Shown: in pieces, positions 12,683 through 23,267 of the stretch
Position numbering within the stretch: the first letter of the stretch is position 1
Layout of the letters: each line of letters starts with the position of its first letter
From: Epichloe hybrida
Taxonomy: Eukaryota; Ascomycota; Sordariomycetes; Hypocreales; Clavicipitaceae
Direction: 5' to 3'
NCBI GenBank assembly: GCA_019022495.1
Contig: JAFEKR010000022.1
Location: 434,001 to 498,000 of the forward strand
Length of the DNA: 64,000 bases
Position numbers and translations under genes: made by a program
Notes under the pieces: generated by a model
Database searches by the model: none
What the model was told of the DNA's origin: nothing
Seen by the model: the letters and a program-made list of their open reading frames with translations, nothing else

Positions 12683-13475
12683 TGATGAACAGATGACGCA
12701 GACAATCGAGAGTTTTGAGTTCCCAAGCCACGCATGAAGAGAGAAGTTCGGATGATCAACCGGCCATATACGGGCCTCTGAAAGACGAGAGGATGGCACA
12801 CCCCGGCTACGCTTGTGATATCTCGACGAAATTATTAACGGGAATCGACGTCGGAGGAGGGAGCCTTCCTTGATACCTGTCACCTGTCAGCCCATTTTTG
12901 GCCCAACACGAGTTCTACATGTACAACAGGTGCAGCGCCCCGCAAGGTGTGGAGTTGGTCAACCCCTTGAATCAAAAACTCGTTGCTGCACCATTTGCGT
13001 TCTCGCGCCAGGGACGCTTTTGGTTTTCTTTGCCAGATGCAGTTGGACAATTTGAAGGCCCCCCTCTTTCCCCCGGGTTGGAAACTTAGTAGTTGCGTTT
13101 ATTTACATGTACTCCGCATCCCTCTTCTGCATGCATGTACATGTATAATTAACGGATAGCTCGGGAATGCATGAACTGTCCCTCTTTCACCCGCTTTTGT
13201 CCTCTGTAACAACGGATAGCTCGGAAATGGCATGGCACGTGGAGTGGGCTCTCGGGAGCAAGAAATACATACGGATTACATAATTGTCAAGGTGCAATGT
13301 TGCGGCTAATATTGACGCATCTTTTGGTTTTGATTGGAGGATTCCAGCGCGGAGGCTCCTCCCAGCGTAGGCTAGGCCTAGAACAGAAAAGACACATTGC
13401 CGGTCCCACATATATTACAACGCAGGATACATACATACGGATCCGTACATGTGTTACATGTATTGTATGCACTTG

Positions 13476-13520
13476 CTGCAACAGCTGCAACAGCTGCAAC
13501 AGCTGCAACAGCTGCAACAG
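13476..13520. repeat. Nonamer repeat (ctgcaacag)5
   Basis: Five perfect copies of a 9-bp unit. Confidence 0.9.
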
Positions 13521-14100
13521 CGACAGCACTTCCGCGGCATTATTAATAAGAAGAAGTCATGTGGTCTACGATGCTGGTGCAAGACGGGGGTTGTGGTTCG
13601 TTCCCCTCCAGGAATCCTGTGGAGTTGTTGAATTGCCAAAAGAGCACCCCACGAAACGAATCACAACTGGAAGTATCGGCTTACTACAGCGCACTATAAC
13701 CACTGACGAAGCCAGGCCACGCAATAATAACGAGGCAATGCGTTGCCCTGTCCACGTACATATTACACCGAGTAATCCGTACACACGGAGTAGTCCGTCT
13801 TCCCTTCTGGTTGCGCCAGGTCATGGATTCGAATCCTGGGCATCCTACATATTTGCCGTGCGCGACCGATTTAGGCTATGCATAATACCTGGATGCTGGA
13901 TGATGGGATTTGTTGTAGGGTTGGTTAGCTAATAATAGCTGTATCAAGTGTGCCTTGTGTTATTATTTTTCGCAAGGCAAACAAGGGCACCCGGGAGATG
14001 GAGAAGGGTACGGATTACATTCCCGAATCTTCCAGTCTTCTGATTTTGTACATAAATAGGTGAAGAGCCAGCTCCGTCAAAAAGGATATCAAGCTTCTTC

Positions 14101-14142
14101 TTCACATTCACATTCACATTCACATTCACATTCACTTTGGGT
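14101..14142. repeat. Hexamer repeat (attcac)n in the LysM gene leader
   Basis: Six or so copies of a 6-bp unit ending about 27 bases before the LysM gene ATG, so probably in its 5' leader or core promoter. Confidence 0.85.
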
Positions 14143-14168
14143 GATATCAGTCATCGTCTTTCGTCACC

Positions 14169-15307
14169 ATGTATTCTCCCGCCCTCTTCTCGGCCGTCTT
14201 GCTGTTCACGGCATCTGGCTTTTCGAGCGCGCTGCCTGCTGACGGCACTGTGGATGGCGCAGCCAAGGCTGATACCGCCGGTTCAGGCGACAAGCCCACA
14301 GACTGTCAAACGTACCATGTTAAGAGCGGCGAGACTTGCATTGGGGTTGTGCAAAAGTTTCATTTGAATAACCCACCCTTGACCCTTGACGACTTCTTGG
14401 CGTTCAACCCGACGATTAACAAGAAGTGCACAAACATGCTTGCCGACCATGATTATTGTGTCACCAAGCCGGTTTCAACTGGTGGAAAGAAGAAAGGTGG
14501 AAAGAAGTCGGGTTCCAAACCGAAACACCAAAATGGTCATGGTGGTGATCAGAAACAAGGAGCCAGCACCAATGCTTGTGACAAATGGTACACGGCTGTG
14601 GATGGAGATACTTGCTATAAAATTGCGCACGACAAAAATGTCAGTTGGGATGACTTGTAAGTAACAACCCGGCCCCCTGGGGTGTCTGAACCTTGCACTA
14701 ACAGCCTGCACAGCCTCAACTGGAATCCGTATCTTGTTACACTCGATCGAAATAATAACAAGGGTAAGAACGCCAGCGCCCCAAATCTCCAGCCCGCGAA
14801 GGAGGAAAAAAAAAAAGATTTCCCCTACTGACCTGTAAAATAGTTTGCGGCAAAATCGAGGCTGGCAAGCCTTATTGTGTCGGACGTCCTACCGCTTACC
14901 GCGCCATTGGCTTTTACCATCCAAATTGCCAAGGAAAAGTCCACAACGACGTCTCCGTCCCTCCTGGTCCCCAGAATGCGGATGGCATTTGCATCAACAC
15001 CGATTGCCAAGTTGGCTCTTTGCTGATTCCTCCCAAGATTCATGGTGTAATCGAATGTCCTGGACAACAAGTTCAGATCAGCTACTTCGAATCCAGAGAT
15101 TGCGGCGAGGGCAACTGGTTCGGTTATGGTTATGCCAGCCAAGGTGATTGTCATGAACTGTGGCAAGATGGCTGGTCAGTCCAGAGCTTGCACCTCAGAT
15201 GTGCTCCGGAGAAGGACGACTGTGCTACCAGAGGGGAGTGTCGTGTTGACGGCGCGCCCGCGAACCCGATTTGCAAGCGGCTAGGCATTCTCTCCGCTGG
15301 CCAATAA
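14169..15307 (+). CDS. Secreted LysM-domain protein with cysteine-rich C-terminal domain
   Basis: Exons 14169-14656, 14714-14763 and 14844-15307 give 333 aa. Intron branch sites are CTAAC and CTGAC. A signal peptide covers about residues 1-21. LysM1 (about residues 46-98) runs from CQTYHVKSGETC to DYCV. A Lys/Gly/His-rich linker follows. LysM2 (about residues 138-190) contains WYTAVDGDTCYKIA and FLNWNP and spans both introns. LysM domains bind chitin or related GlcNAc polymers; in fungi such secreted proteins can shield hyphae or blunt chitin-triggered host immunity. The last 140 or so residues hold about ten cysteines and a GNWFGYGYAS segment that I cannot assign to a family. A role as effector or wall protein is inference. 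Confidence 0.88.
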
Positions 15308-16370
15308 AGCTCTCTTTGACGGCCCGAGGATCTTCCCTTCTTGAGAAGCTTTATTAGATAAAAAAAAAAGCATGTAGGGCTTTGTCTATATAGCTGCTTC
15401 TGTTTTTGACATAGTATCAATTTATCTCTTATCCCGTGTCCACATTGCATTACTTCACAAATAGCATGCAGTTGGCCGAGTTCTCGAAACCATGTGAAAG
15501 ACATGACCAAGTAGTGCAAGTTACCAGTGGGTTTCTTTTCCCCGCTACAGTCATAGACTCATAGATGCCGGACTCGCCGCGTTTACAATATGGCACGGCA
15601 CACCCGTAGACTATTAACTAGAGCTTCTGGTAAGACTTTCTTCAGCATCTTGTTGGACTCTGGGAATTTTATGACATTCTTGAAGAAACAGAGGCCCAAG
15701 TAGTCTGTAGTCCGTACGAACAGGTGTAATTGCTTTGGTGTCTTTTTCTCTCCACAAACTCATCTCTCTTGTCTGGAAGTGCTCGAGGCAGGCAGGCAGG
15801 CCAAGGGTATCTCCTCCCGGATTCTGTCGCCTTCTCTCTCTCTACCGTCGGGATCCAGGGAAGAAGCTAGGTTAGATACAATGTGCGAGAATAGCACAAG
15901 TCTAGCGGGATACCAAGCCGGAGTATACCTTAATTCAGACAATGAAAAGGCCTGGATAATTTTGCAAACATGATGATGGGCAACAAACAGCCAACAAAAA
16001 AAAAGCCAGACAAGACAAGACGTCAGAACAGGCAAGAGCGGCAAGGGCACTAGGCCCCTTTTGGTACTAGCCACAGACAGGGCCATGAATTCTGGCCCAG
16101 GCCCCACCCACGCAATTGAGGTGTGTCAAGTGCCAGCCGAGCTCGCAGCGCATCAGGTTGAAACCGCCTCGTCAGACTCTCGTCAGCTCTCGTCAATCAA
16201 TCGAGCCAGTCTCCTGAAAATTTTCAGCACGTACTGCCCCAAATTCCCCGCTGCGCATCATTTATTACCCGCGGCACCAACATCGAGAAGTCGCTTCGTC
16301 ACACGCAACACCGGCTAAGCCAGCAGCATCTCTCCCGACGATAGCTCCCAAAGGAGCTTCCCCGTCGCAA
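15308..16370. other. Intergenic region upstream of the ChAPs gene
   Basis: No supported gene. It contains an A-run at 15361-15369 shortly after the LysM stop, a short aggc repeat at about 15787-15800 and another A-run near 15995. Presumed to hold the LysM 3' end and the ChAPs promoter. Confidence 0.45.
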
Positions 16371-18790
16371 ATGGTCGCCCCGGCTGTGCCTGAGTACGAC
16401 CCGCCCTGGAGAGACATGTGCCCTCGCAAATGCTGATGATACTTCACCAGGGTTACCGAGGAGGTCCTCCATGAATCCATCGACGCCAGAACCGAGTCCC
16501 TCGTTGCTCTGCGAGAGCTTGGCCCGCCAGACCTGGTCCATCTGCTCAAGCAAGGTGTGCGCAACACGGCGAAACAGGTACGTACGGCAGCCCGACGGGT
16601 ACTTCTAGCTCGCCAAATTGCATCATCTGACACGCAAACTTCACAGACTGGTATCTATCACCATGTTACCGGCGTCGACGCATCGTCCTCGGCCAGTCTT
16701 GCTGCCTACATCAACACCCTCACCTACAAGGACAATGGCCCAGGTGCCACGTCTAAAATTGTGGAAGGAGTGTACTGGTATGAATCGAAGATCAGAAAGC
16801 TCGCATACTACACATGCCCGTTTCTGTATGTATCTAATTGAAGAGCTGGCAGTTGCTATAATGCATTCTCTCGACTCGACATGCGCGTCCACGTCTCCAT
16901 CCCCGGCACCGTCGAGAGCTACTGCGTGGGCGAGCGAGGCGAGAAACGAAAGGCGTCAGACGAACTGTGGCTCGAAACCTATCTCTGCAGCGTGCTTCGT
17001 GCATACTCATACGCCGACAACGGAAGCGGCGAGACGATTCGAAAAATCATGGGCGTGAGGAGGTTCAACCCCATCACCAATACCGACACGGAGCAGAGGT
17101 TCCTCAATGCTGCCGAGCAGCTTTTTTTCCGGGGCTGGCAGTTGGGATCGGATTCGGTTGTCCAGGTGCCGACCAACGTGTCCAATCACCTCACCACCGG
17201 ATTGCTCAAGTATCTCGAAACGACGGGCCGCTACGCCTCGGGCATCAATCTGTTCGAGAAGCTGCGCACACAGAGCATTGAGGTTTCCTCTCTGTTGTCC
17301 AGGGTCATGTTCATGGGCAACGAAGAAGTTTCGGGCGTCAAGAATCTTTACCAGTCCCTGCAGGAAACGCCCATGGACTACGTGATGCTCGACACCCAGG
17401 CTGAATTCTTGCTCAACAAGGCGCAAAAAGCCGAGACGCCAGAGCAGCGAGATGAGATATTGAGATTGGCGCTCGGATGCGCCGACCGTAGTACGATTGC
17501 GGCCCCCAGCGAATTCGGTACATGGGCAAGACTGGCGCAAGTATACGTCGCCATGGAAGACTGGGAGAACGCTCTTACCACGCTAAACTCGTGTCCCATG
17601 TTCACCTATCAAGACAAAGACACACCAATCATGCCCGAAGCAAGAGAGGTGCACTTGCCGATACTGCCAGAAACGCGATTAGACGAAATCGACAGCGAGC
17701 CCGACTCCAGGTTTTCCGAACAGGTCGACGCCAGCCTGCTGGGCTTGCGGGCAGCAGGGTACCGCGGCACATTCAAGCAAGCCTACCGGATTCTGACGGA
17801 AATGACGGCCAAAATCGGTTGGGATCAGCTGCTCAAGATTCGAAGCAACGTCTTCGTCATGGAAGACGAGTATCGATCAGAGAAGCAAGAGGCATCGCAT
17901 ACCGCCCCGTTGAAGCGAAGTCCCAGCATCGACGGCCTCCGGGGCACACCTGTCCCCATGACTAATGGCGATGAAGAGTCTGGAGATGAGGAGACGGGTC
18001 AGGTAAAGGAGAAGGGATGCAGCACAGCAGATGCCTTGGATGCCAATGGCAATGGCAGCAGTGTTGAGAAGCCTCCACACACCATTGATCCCCAATTGGT
18101 CAAGGCTGACACGGACAACGTAAGTCTGGCCTCGTTGTACTTGTGTGCGTGCGTGCGTGCGTGTGTGTGTGTGTGTGTGTGTGCTTGAAGGGGGGGGGGG
18201 GGTCTGCCACGACCACAAGTGGACTCGATGCTAATCCGCGTGGACAGACGACCCAGAATGACGAACATTTATCAAAGCTGAACACGAAGCGTCTCTGCGA
18301 GCGTTGGCTGGACAGCTTGTTCATGGTCCTGTACGAAGATCTCCGCGTGTACACCATCTGGCGCACGCAGATGGCCCAGTACCGCGCCCAGCAGATGCAA
18401 TATAAGAAGTCTGCCGAAGAATGGGAGATCCTCGGTGCCCTCGCCGAGCGACTGCAACACTTTGACGAGGCCGTCGAGGCATACAGAGCCTGTCTCTCGC
18501 TTCGGTTCAGCCCCAAGTCGTTGGCTGGCGTGTTGCGCGTTTTCGAGAAGACGAAGAACACCAGAGACTCTGTGGCGGCCATCATCAGACTGGTCACCTG
18601 GCAGTACCGCTGGTACAGCGAGTTCAGCCCGGAACTGCTGCACACGATCCGCACGTTGATCGAGGACGACGGTGCGGTCAAGATCAGGAGCATAATACAG
18701 GCCACGAGTCTGCCGCAGAATGTATTAGACCTGACGCATCACTATGCGGCTCTGTGTGCCACGTTTCGGAGCAGCGGAACGGAAGGCTGA
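16371..18790 (+). CDS. ChAPs family (Chs5-Arf1-binding protein, Bud7/Bch1 type)
   Basis: Proposed exons: 16371-16393, 16451-16577, 16647-16777, 16853-18119 and 18248-18790, about 696 aa. In yeast, ChAPs are cargo adaptors of exomer, a trans-Golgi coat that sends proteins such as chitin synthase Chs3 to the cell surface. Visible family features are RELGPPDLVHLLKQG near the N-terminus, YHHVTGVD, a helical repeat-rich middle with FGTWARLAQVYVAMEDWENAL, and a C-terminal WRTQMAQY and TPR-like part. The first exon is the weak point: an alternative donor at 16418 would give a 33-nt intron, too short to be likely, while the donor at 16394 gives 57 nt and keeps the frame. The Asp/Glu-rich segment before exon 5 is low complexity. 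The last intron carries a GT/GC repeat and a G-run. Confidence 0.88.
18145..18201. repeat. Intronic (gt/gc)n microsatellite plus G-run
   Basis: Alternating gtgcgtgc...gtgtgt followed by about 14 Gs at 18188-18201. It sits wholly inside the last intron (18120-18247) of the ChAPs gene. Confidence 0.85.
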
Positions 18791-19475
18791 GAGGGTTTCC
18801 TCGGAGAAAAGAAAAGACGAGAGAGCAGGACCACGGACAGGAAGCAGTAGCGTGTCGTGGCGTCCGTGTAGTCGGTCGGTTGAAGCAAAAAAAACTAGTC
18901 CTGACCTGTGGAACTTGTCATTACTTTTGTCGTAGAGACGATCAATACCTCACTTAGATGCACGCCGAGTCTTTTACATGGCTGCAATGCTTGTGTGTAA
19001 AGGTGCGATGAAAGCATTGGAGAGATGCCTGGTTCATTAACTTGCTTGCATGTACTGAAAAATATTATCACGACATGATCTACTATACACGCCCTGAATT
19101 ATTTTACGAATCTACATAACGGGGGTATCACCGCGGGAGTACTAGTCAAAGCATAATTGCTATCTAGCGTAAACAATATATATAACGGGGGTAATTGAGA
19201 GTTGGTGTTGGCTAGGGAATGAAGGAGATGGAATTGGGGCATGTAAAGTAGGGTCTTATGTGTGGTAGATTTGTTAAATAATTGGGGGGTGGGGCCCGTG
19301 GGGGGTCTCCCTGCAAAGGCGGGGCGGGGCAGCTCTGACGACAACCTTTTTTGAAATTTCGGGCCCAGACTTATTTTTTGACTTGTTGGACGGCACTCAC
19401 AAGCCATGATCTCTGTCTGACCGTTTCGCAGTCTTGGTCAACTTCCCAAACGCCAAAACACCAAAAGCCGATATC
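18791..19475. other. Intergenic, GPN1 upstream region
   Basis: No gene seen. The ataacgggggta motif occurs at about 19117 and 19181. Confidence 0.45.
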
Positions 19476-20712
19476 ATGGCTACACCAGGCGAGAACGCGA
19501 CGGCCCCCGTCGTCATCGTCTGCGTGGGCATGGCAGGTCAGTCAGTCAGCAACAACAACAACTTGCACACACACAAACACACTGGTTTCTAACACTTTGT
19601 CGATTTTCTTCTTCTTCTCCGCAGGCTCGGGAAAAACGACCTTTATGCAGCGCATCAACGCGCACCTCCACAGCAAAGAACAGCCCCCCTACGTCATCAA
19701 CCTCGACCCAGCGGTGCTCAAGGTCCCGTTCGAGCCCAACATTGACATCCGCGACTCGGTCAACTACGAGGAGGTCATGAAGCAGTACCGTCTCGGCCCC
19801 AACGGCGGGATCCTCACGTCCCTCAACCTGTTCGCCACAAAGGTCGACCAGGTCGTGGGGCTGCTCGAGAAGCGCGCCAGGCCCGACGCCGAGAAGCCGG
19901 ACCGCAGGCCCGTCGACCGCATCATCGTCGACACGCCCGGCCAGATCGAGGCGTTTGTGTGGTCCGCGTCGGGCACCATCCTCCTCGAGTCGCTCGCGTC
20001 GTCGTTCCCCACCGTCGTGGCGTACGTGGTGGACACGCCGAGGACGGCGTCGACGTCGACCTTCATGTCCAACATGCTCTACGCCTGCTCCATCCTGTAC
20101 AAGACCAAGCTTCCCATGATCCTCGTCTTCAACAAGACGGACGTCAAGGACGCTTCGTTTGCGAGGGAGTGGATGACGGACTTTGACTCGTTCCAGGAGG
20201 CGCTCCGGCGGGACGAGGAGTCGGACGCGCTCGGCGGCGGCGGCGGCAGCGGGTACATGGGGAGTCTGCTGAACAGCATGAGCCTCGTGCTCGAGGAGTT
20301 CTACTCGCACCTGAGCATGGTGGCGGTCAGCTCGCGGCTGGGCACGGGCGTCGACGACTTCTTCGAGGCCGTCGAGGACAAGAGGCGCGAGTTCCTGCGC
20401 GATTACCTGCCCGAGCTGGAGAGGAGGCGCCAGGAGAGGGGGGAGCAGAAGAAGAGGGCGCGCGACAAGGAGCTCGACAGGATGATGGGGGGCATGAGCG
20501 TTTCCCAAGCAACAGCAGCAGATGACGATGTTGGTGGTGGTGGTGCCGGCTCCGACGTCGAGGTGGCGAGCGATGATGACGACGACGATTCCGACGACGA
20601 CGACGCTGCGAAGGAGGGCTTGCAGGAACGGTACCAGGCGGCGGTGGGGGACAATGAAGATTCCATCCTGGCCGATGCCAGTTTCGCAAAGTACTTGCAC
20701 AAGCAGATATGA
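19476..20712 (+). CDS. GPN1: GPN-loop GTPase 1 (Npa3/XAB1 family)
   Basis: Exon 1 is 19476-19536, exon 2 is 19625-20712, 382 aa. The 88-nt intron has a CTAAC branch site and splits the P-loop. GPN GTPases act in the cytoplasm in assembly and nuclear import of RNA polymerase II. Motifs: G1 GMAGSGKTT at about residues 18-26, the diagnostic Gly-Pro-Asn loop in RLGPNGGIL near residue 77, G3 DTPGQIEAF, and G4 FNKTDV. A Gly-rich insert (about residues 246-253) precedes a conserved helix. The C-terminal tail is a charged, Asp-rich stretch followed by a conserved-looking end, typical of fungal GPN1. Length is normal. The upstream in-frame extension in genomic DNA is leader, since the ATG at 19476 begins the conserved protein. 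Confidence 0.96.
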
Positions 20713-20876
20713 TGGTGTGTTGGGAGGTTCTTGGCTTCACTAATTTAAGAGTTTTCCGTACATTCTATTCCCCCTTTCCCTTTTCTTCTTCTCCCTAGAA
20801 CAAGCGCAACAAGTTCCTCCTCCCATCGCATCCATTCCAAAAACGCCAAGAATAGCAAATTTCCCAGACACCCCCC

Positions 20877-21132
20877 CTACCGAGCCTCAAACTGCACCAT
20901 TCTACACACCGTCAGTAACTCCACTCCAGATCATTTGGGTAAAGCCCCCCCTCATACATTTGTCCCTCTCCTTGAACCTCCCCGCGCAGTCGCCACGACG
21001 TCCTTGCCCCACGCTGCTCCCGCAGTCGCCGCAGAGGTACGTCATTACGGAGCGGGAGCCGAGGTCGTCGCGCGTGTTGCCGCGGGTGGTGCTGGGCGCG
21101 CCGGTGGGGACTTGGTATTCTTCGCGGGGCAT
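20877..21132 (-). CDS. RPB12: RNA polymerase subunit RPABC4 (Rpb12), reading disrupted
   Basis: Rpb12 is a small zinc-ribbon subunit shared by RNA polymerases I, II and III. Exon 1 (21132-20958) starts MPREEYQVPTGAPST and has SVMTYLCGDC, the first zinc CxxC. An intron 20957-20902 (GTATGA, ACTGAC branch, TAG) leads to a 25-nt last exon encoding MVQFEAR-stop, the family's invariant end. Two defects are visible. Between RGD and KER there are about 5 residues where relatives have about 13, so the second CxxC is missing. The spliced length is 200 nt, not a multiple of three, so the last exon is out of frame by one missing base. This is either an assembly error in GC-rich sequence or a damaged copy of an essential gene. 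Confidence 0.75.
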
Positions 21133-21448
21133 GGTTTCTCGTTCTCGGGGAGTTGGTGTTGCAGGAGAGTAAGAGGTGAGTTATTCTTGCTTCGGTGGTT
21201 GGAGTTTTGGAGTTGGGAAAGGATGAGGGGTGGGTCCGGGCAGAAACAATTTCACATGTAGGGGCGGTATGGGTGGAGTCGGGAAATGTGGGCCTTTATT
21301 CCGGGATTCTAATTTACTAAAATGTAACAAGGCCAGCCGTGGCCAAACCAGCGCCAAACGCCAACCACATCCATGGGTATTATTAAACCAGACCCCATTG
21401 TGAAGCATGCCAGCATGTTCCGGTCCACAAAGTCAACTCCCCCCCCCC
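21133..21448. other. Short gap between RPB12 and DRE2
   Basis: Both genes are on the minus strand. Holds the RPB12 promoter and DRE2 3' end, and a C-run at 21440-21449 against the DRE2 stop. No gene seen. Confidence 0.45.
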
Positions 21449-22439
21449 CTACAGCTGCACCTCGTTCATGATGCGCACTTCCTCGCCGGGCTTGAACGCA
21501 GGCAGTCCGATGAACGGACAGGTCGAGCACCGGAACGCATCTCCCAGGGAGCAATTGTTGCATGAGCCCGTCTTGCCCTTGACCGTGAAGTCGAGCTCAT
21601 TCAAGTCATTCGTGTCAAGCTTGATGGCTTCGAGGCCCGCATCGGCCTGCGCGCGTCTCTCCTTCTCTTCGGCCTCAAATTTGGCGGCCAGGCCGCATGT
21701 GCAGTCTTTGCAGGGGCGACGACGCTTCTGGGGCTGGCAATTTGTGGCTACGGTGGCAAAAGAAAAGGAAAAAAAAAGGTTAGTTTTTGTGAGCACAGCA
21801 ATTGTAGCGCGCGCGGGGGGGGCTCGTGAGACATACGTGCTTGTGGTCGCCGCTTGAGATCCTCCTCGTTCAATAAAGTGTCCTCGTCAATCAACTCGTC
21901 GTCGTCGTCGTCGTCGTCGTCGTCATCCAAGTTGCTCAAGTCGAATTTGGGCGCGGCAGCAGGGGGCTGGGTTTCTTCCCGAGCCGCAGTGGAACGACGA
22001 CCTCGCCGTCGTCTTGCTTCTCGAAGCCACCTTGTTTGGCGACCAGGCCGGCGAGGATGGCTTCCTTGGCCTCGGCGGCGCCCAGCTGGCCGTCCTGGAA
22101 CTCCAATCTGCCGCCGGCCTTCATGGCGGGGACCAGGGTCGTGAAGAGGTGGCGGTTCAAGAGTCGGGACCAGTCGGCGCCGCGGGAGCCCTCGGCGTCG
22201 GTGAGGATGAGGACGAGATGGTAGGTGGCGGACGGGAGGGACACGAAGCCGGCAGACAGCCGGTCGAGCATCTGCAGATCGGTATGGGAGCGATCAAAGG
22301 CCGTGAAGATGTCTCGTAGTTTTTCCTCGTGCGCGGCGACGGATGGCGGGGCCAGGAGCAGGTTGCGCTTGGCGGGGGCCGCCGCTGCCGGAGCAAAAAA
22401 GTCGGCCGTCGTGTCGATGAGGACGGTAGAGGGGGCCAT
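21449..22439 (-). CDS. DRE2: Fe-S cluster assembly protein Dre2 (anamorsin/CIAPIN1), apparent frameshift
   Basis: Dre2 passes electrons from Tah18 to the cytosolic iron-sulfur assembly machinery. Exon 1 is 22439-21837, intron 21836-21748, exon 2 21747-21449. The N-terminal methyltransferase-like domain starts [15 protein letters not shown]. The C-terminal part has the acidic linker with a run of Asp (a gtc repeat at about 21899-21925 on the plus strand) and [14 protein letters not shown]. The Fe-S motifs follow: CKDCTCG for [2Fe-2S] and CNNC...CSTC for [4Fe-4S]. The two halves lie in different frames. The switch falls at a three-base GGG near 21978-21983 (minus strand), where one extra G would restore [19 protein letters not shown]. 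No intron of plausible size fits there. Apart from this base the gene looks normal. Confidence 0.9.
21899..21925. repeat. Trinucleotide repeat (gtc)n coding poly-Asp in DRE2
   Basis: Plus strand (gtc)n; on the minus strand GAC codons give the Asp run in the Dre2 linker. Confidence 0.85.
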
Positions 22440-23185
22440 GACGGTGGGTGGGTGGTGTGGTGTGGTTGATGTTTGTGAGTCGGTGACGGGGCGAAAGATG
22501 GAAGAGCGCAATCAACGAAGGGGTAGTAGGTACGGATGAATGGGCGAGTATGTACAGGACGGAATTCTGGAATTCCTGTCTTGTTGTCTCGCAACGTTTC
22601 TGCAATCCGACGTCGGCAGGGCCGCGTTTGGGCGGGGGACCAACAAGTGGAGTGACTAATTCGCCATGCGACATTTGTCATCGGTCATTGGTTGGCCTGC
22701 GCTGCCATTGGCCTGTTGCAATGAAAAAAAAAAAGAAGCAGGTTCTCAGCTCCACTTGCAAAGTTGGGCCACTTGCATAGTTGGGTCGAGAGAAAAGATG
22801 TCGCATCGACGAGTTGGTCTCCGTCTCCGTCTCCGTCTCGTCTCCATGAACAACAATGACATCAGGTACCTGCATTTCCCCTGACTTTTACCGACTTATT
22901 CACCCTTCGCCGGCCCTCGGAGCGCCGGGGCCACAAAAGCCGGCAGCCCGCCCAGCCTCGCTCGGCACAAAGCAAGAAACCAACCTCGTTCACCTTCTCA
23001 CCACCACAGGGAGGGAACATCTCACCACCACAGGGAGGGAACATGGGGGCTTCCCCTCAAACCAACACCCACGGCCTCTAAAACAAAACGAAACAAGAAA
23101 CAAAAACAAAAAACCCACAAGCTCATTTCCAACAACTTCACCTCCTCGGCTGGCCCTGCCCAGTCGGAGCTTCCAAGCTCCCCCC

Positions 23186-23216
<31 letters not shown>

Positions 23217-23267
23217 AAAAAAAAAAACACCACGAACAAACACCACACCACATCACGACTTCCAACA
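22440..23267. promoter_or_regulatory. Divergent promoter region of DRE2 and the HIT gene
   Basis: 828 bp between divergent start codons. It contains an A-run at about 22724, a short direct repeat of a cacaccacagggagggaacat-like unit at about 22999-23043, and the long C27-A21 tract before the HIT gene. No gene seen. A shared control region is likely but no factor site is assigned. Confidence 0.5.
23180..23227. repeat. Compound homopolymer C27-A21
   Basis: 27 Cs (23180-23206) followed directly by 21 As (23207-23227), ending 40 bases before the HIT gene ATG. Exact lengths in an assembly may be unreliable. Confidence 0.9.

Larger units (their letters stand above)
11464..14168. other. Gene-poor stretch with short tandem repeats
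   Basis: 2.7 kb without a supportable gene. It holds a T-run at 11568-11582, a 7-bp repeat (12619-12682), a near-duplicate aacggatagctcgg at about 13152 and 13212, a 9-bp repeat (13476-13520) and a 6-bp repeat just before the LysM gene. Open frames across the repeats are low-complexity translations and are not called. Confidence 0.5.

Noticed and set aside
12358..12883. Several frames with Pro-Thr-Thr-Asp or Gly-Arg-Trp-Ser-Val-Val repeats
   Set aside because: They are translations of the 7-bp minisatellite on both strands, not genes.
13821..13840. Palindrome ggattcgaatcc resembling a tRNA B box
   Set aside because: An extra A breaks the GGTTCRANNCC pattern, the flanks do not form a T-stem, and no acceptor or anticodon arm is visible on either strand.
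9025..15307. Secondary-metabolite or effector gene cluster
   Set aside because: Transporter, secreted peptide and LysM protein are neighbours, but no core biosynthetic enzyme or pathway regulator is present and the remaining island genes are housekeeping.
16418..16450. 33-nt intron in the ChAPs gene
   Set aside because: Too short for fungal splicing; the donor at 16394 gives a normal 57-nt intron and keeps the frame.
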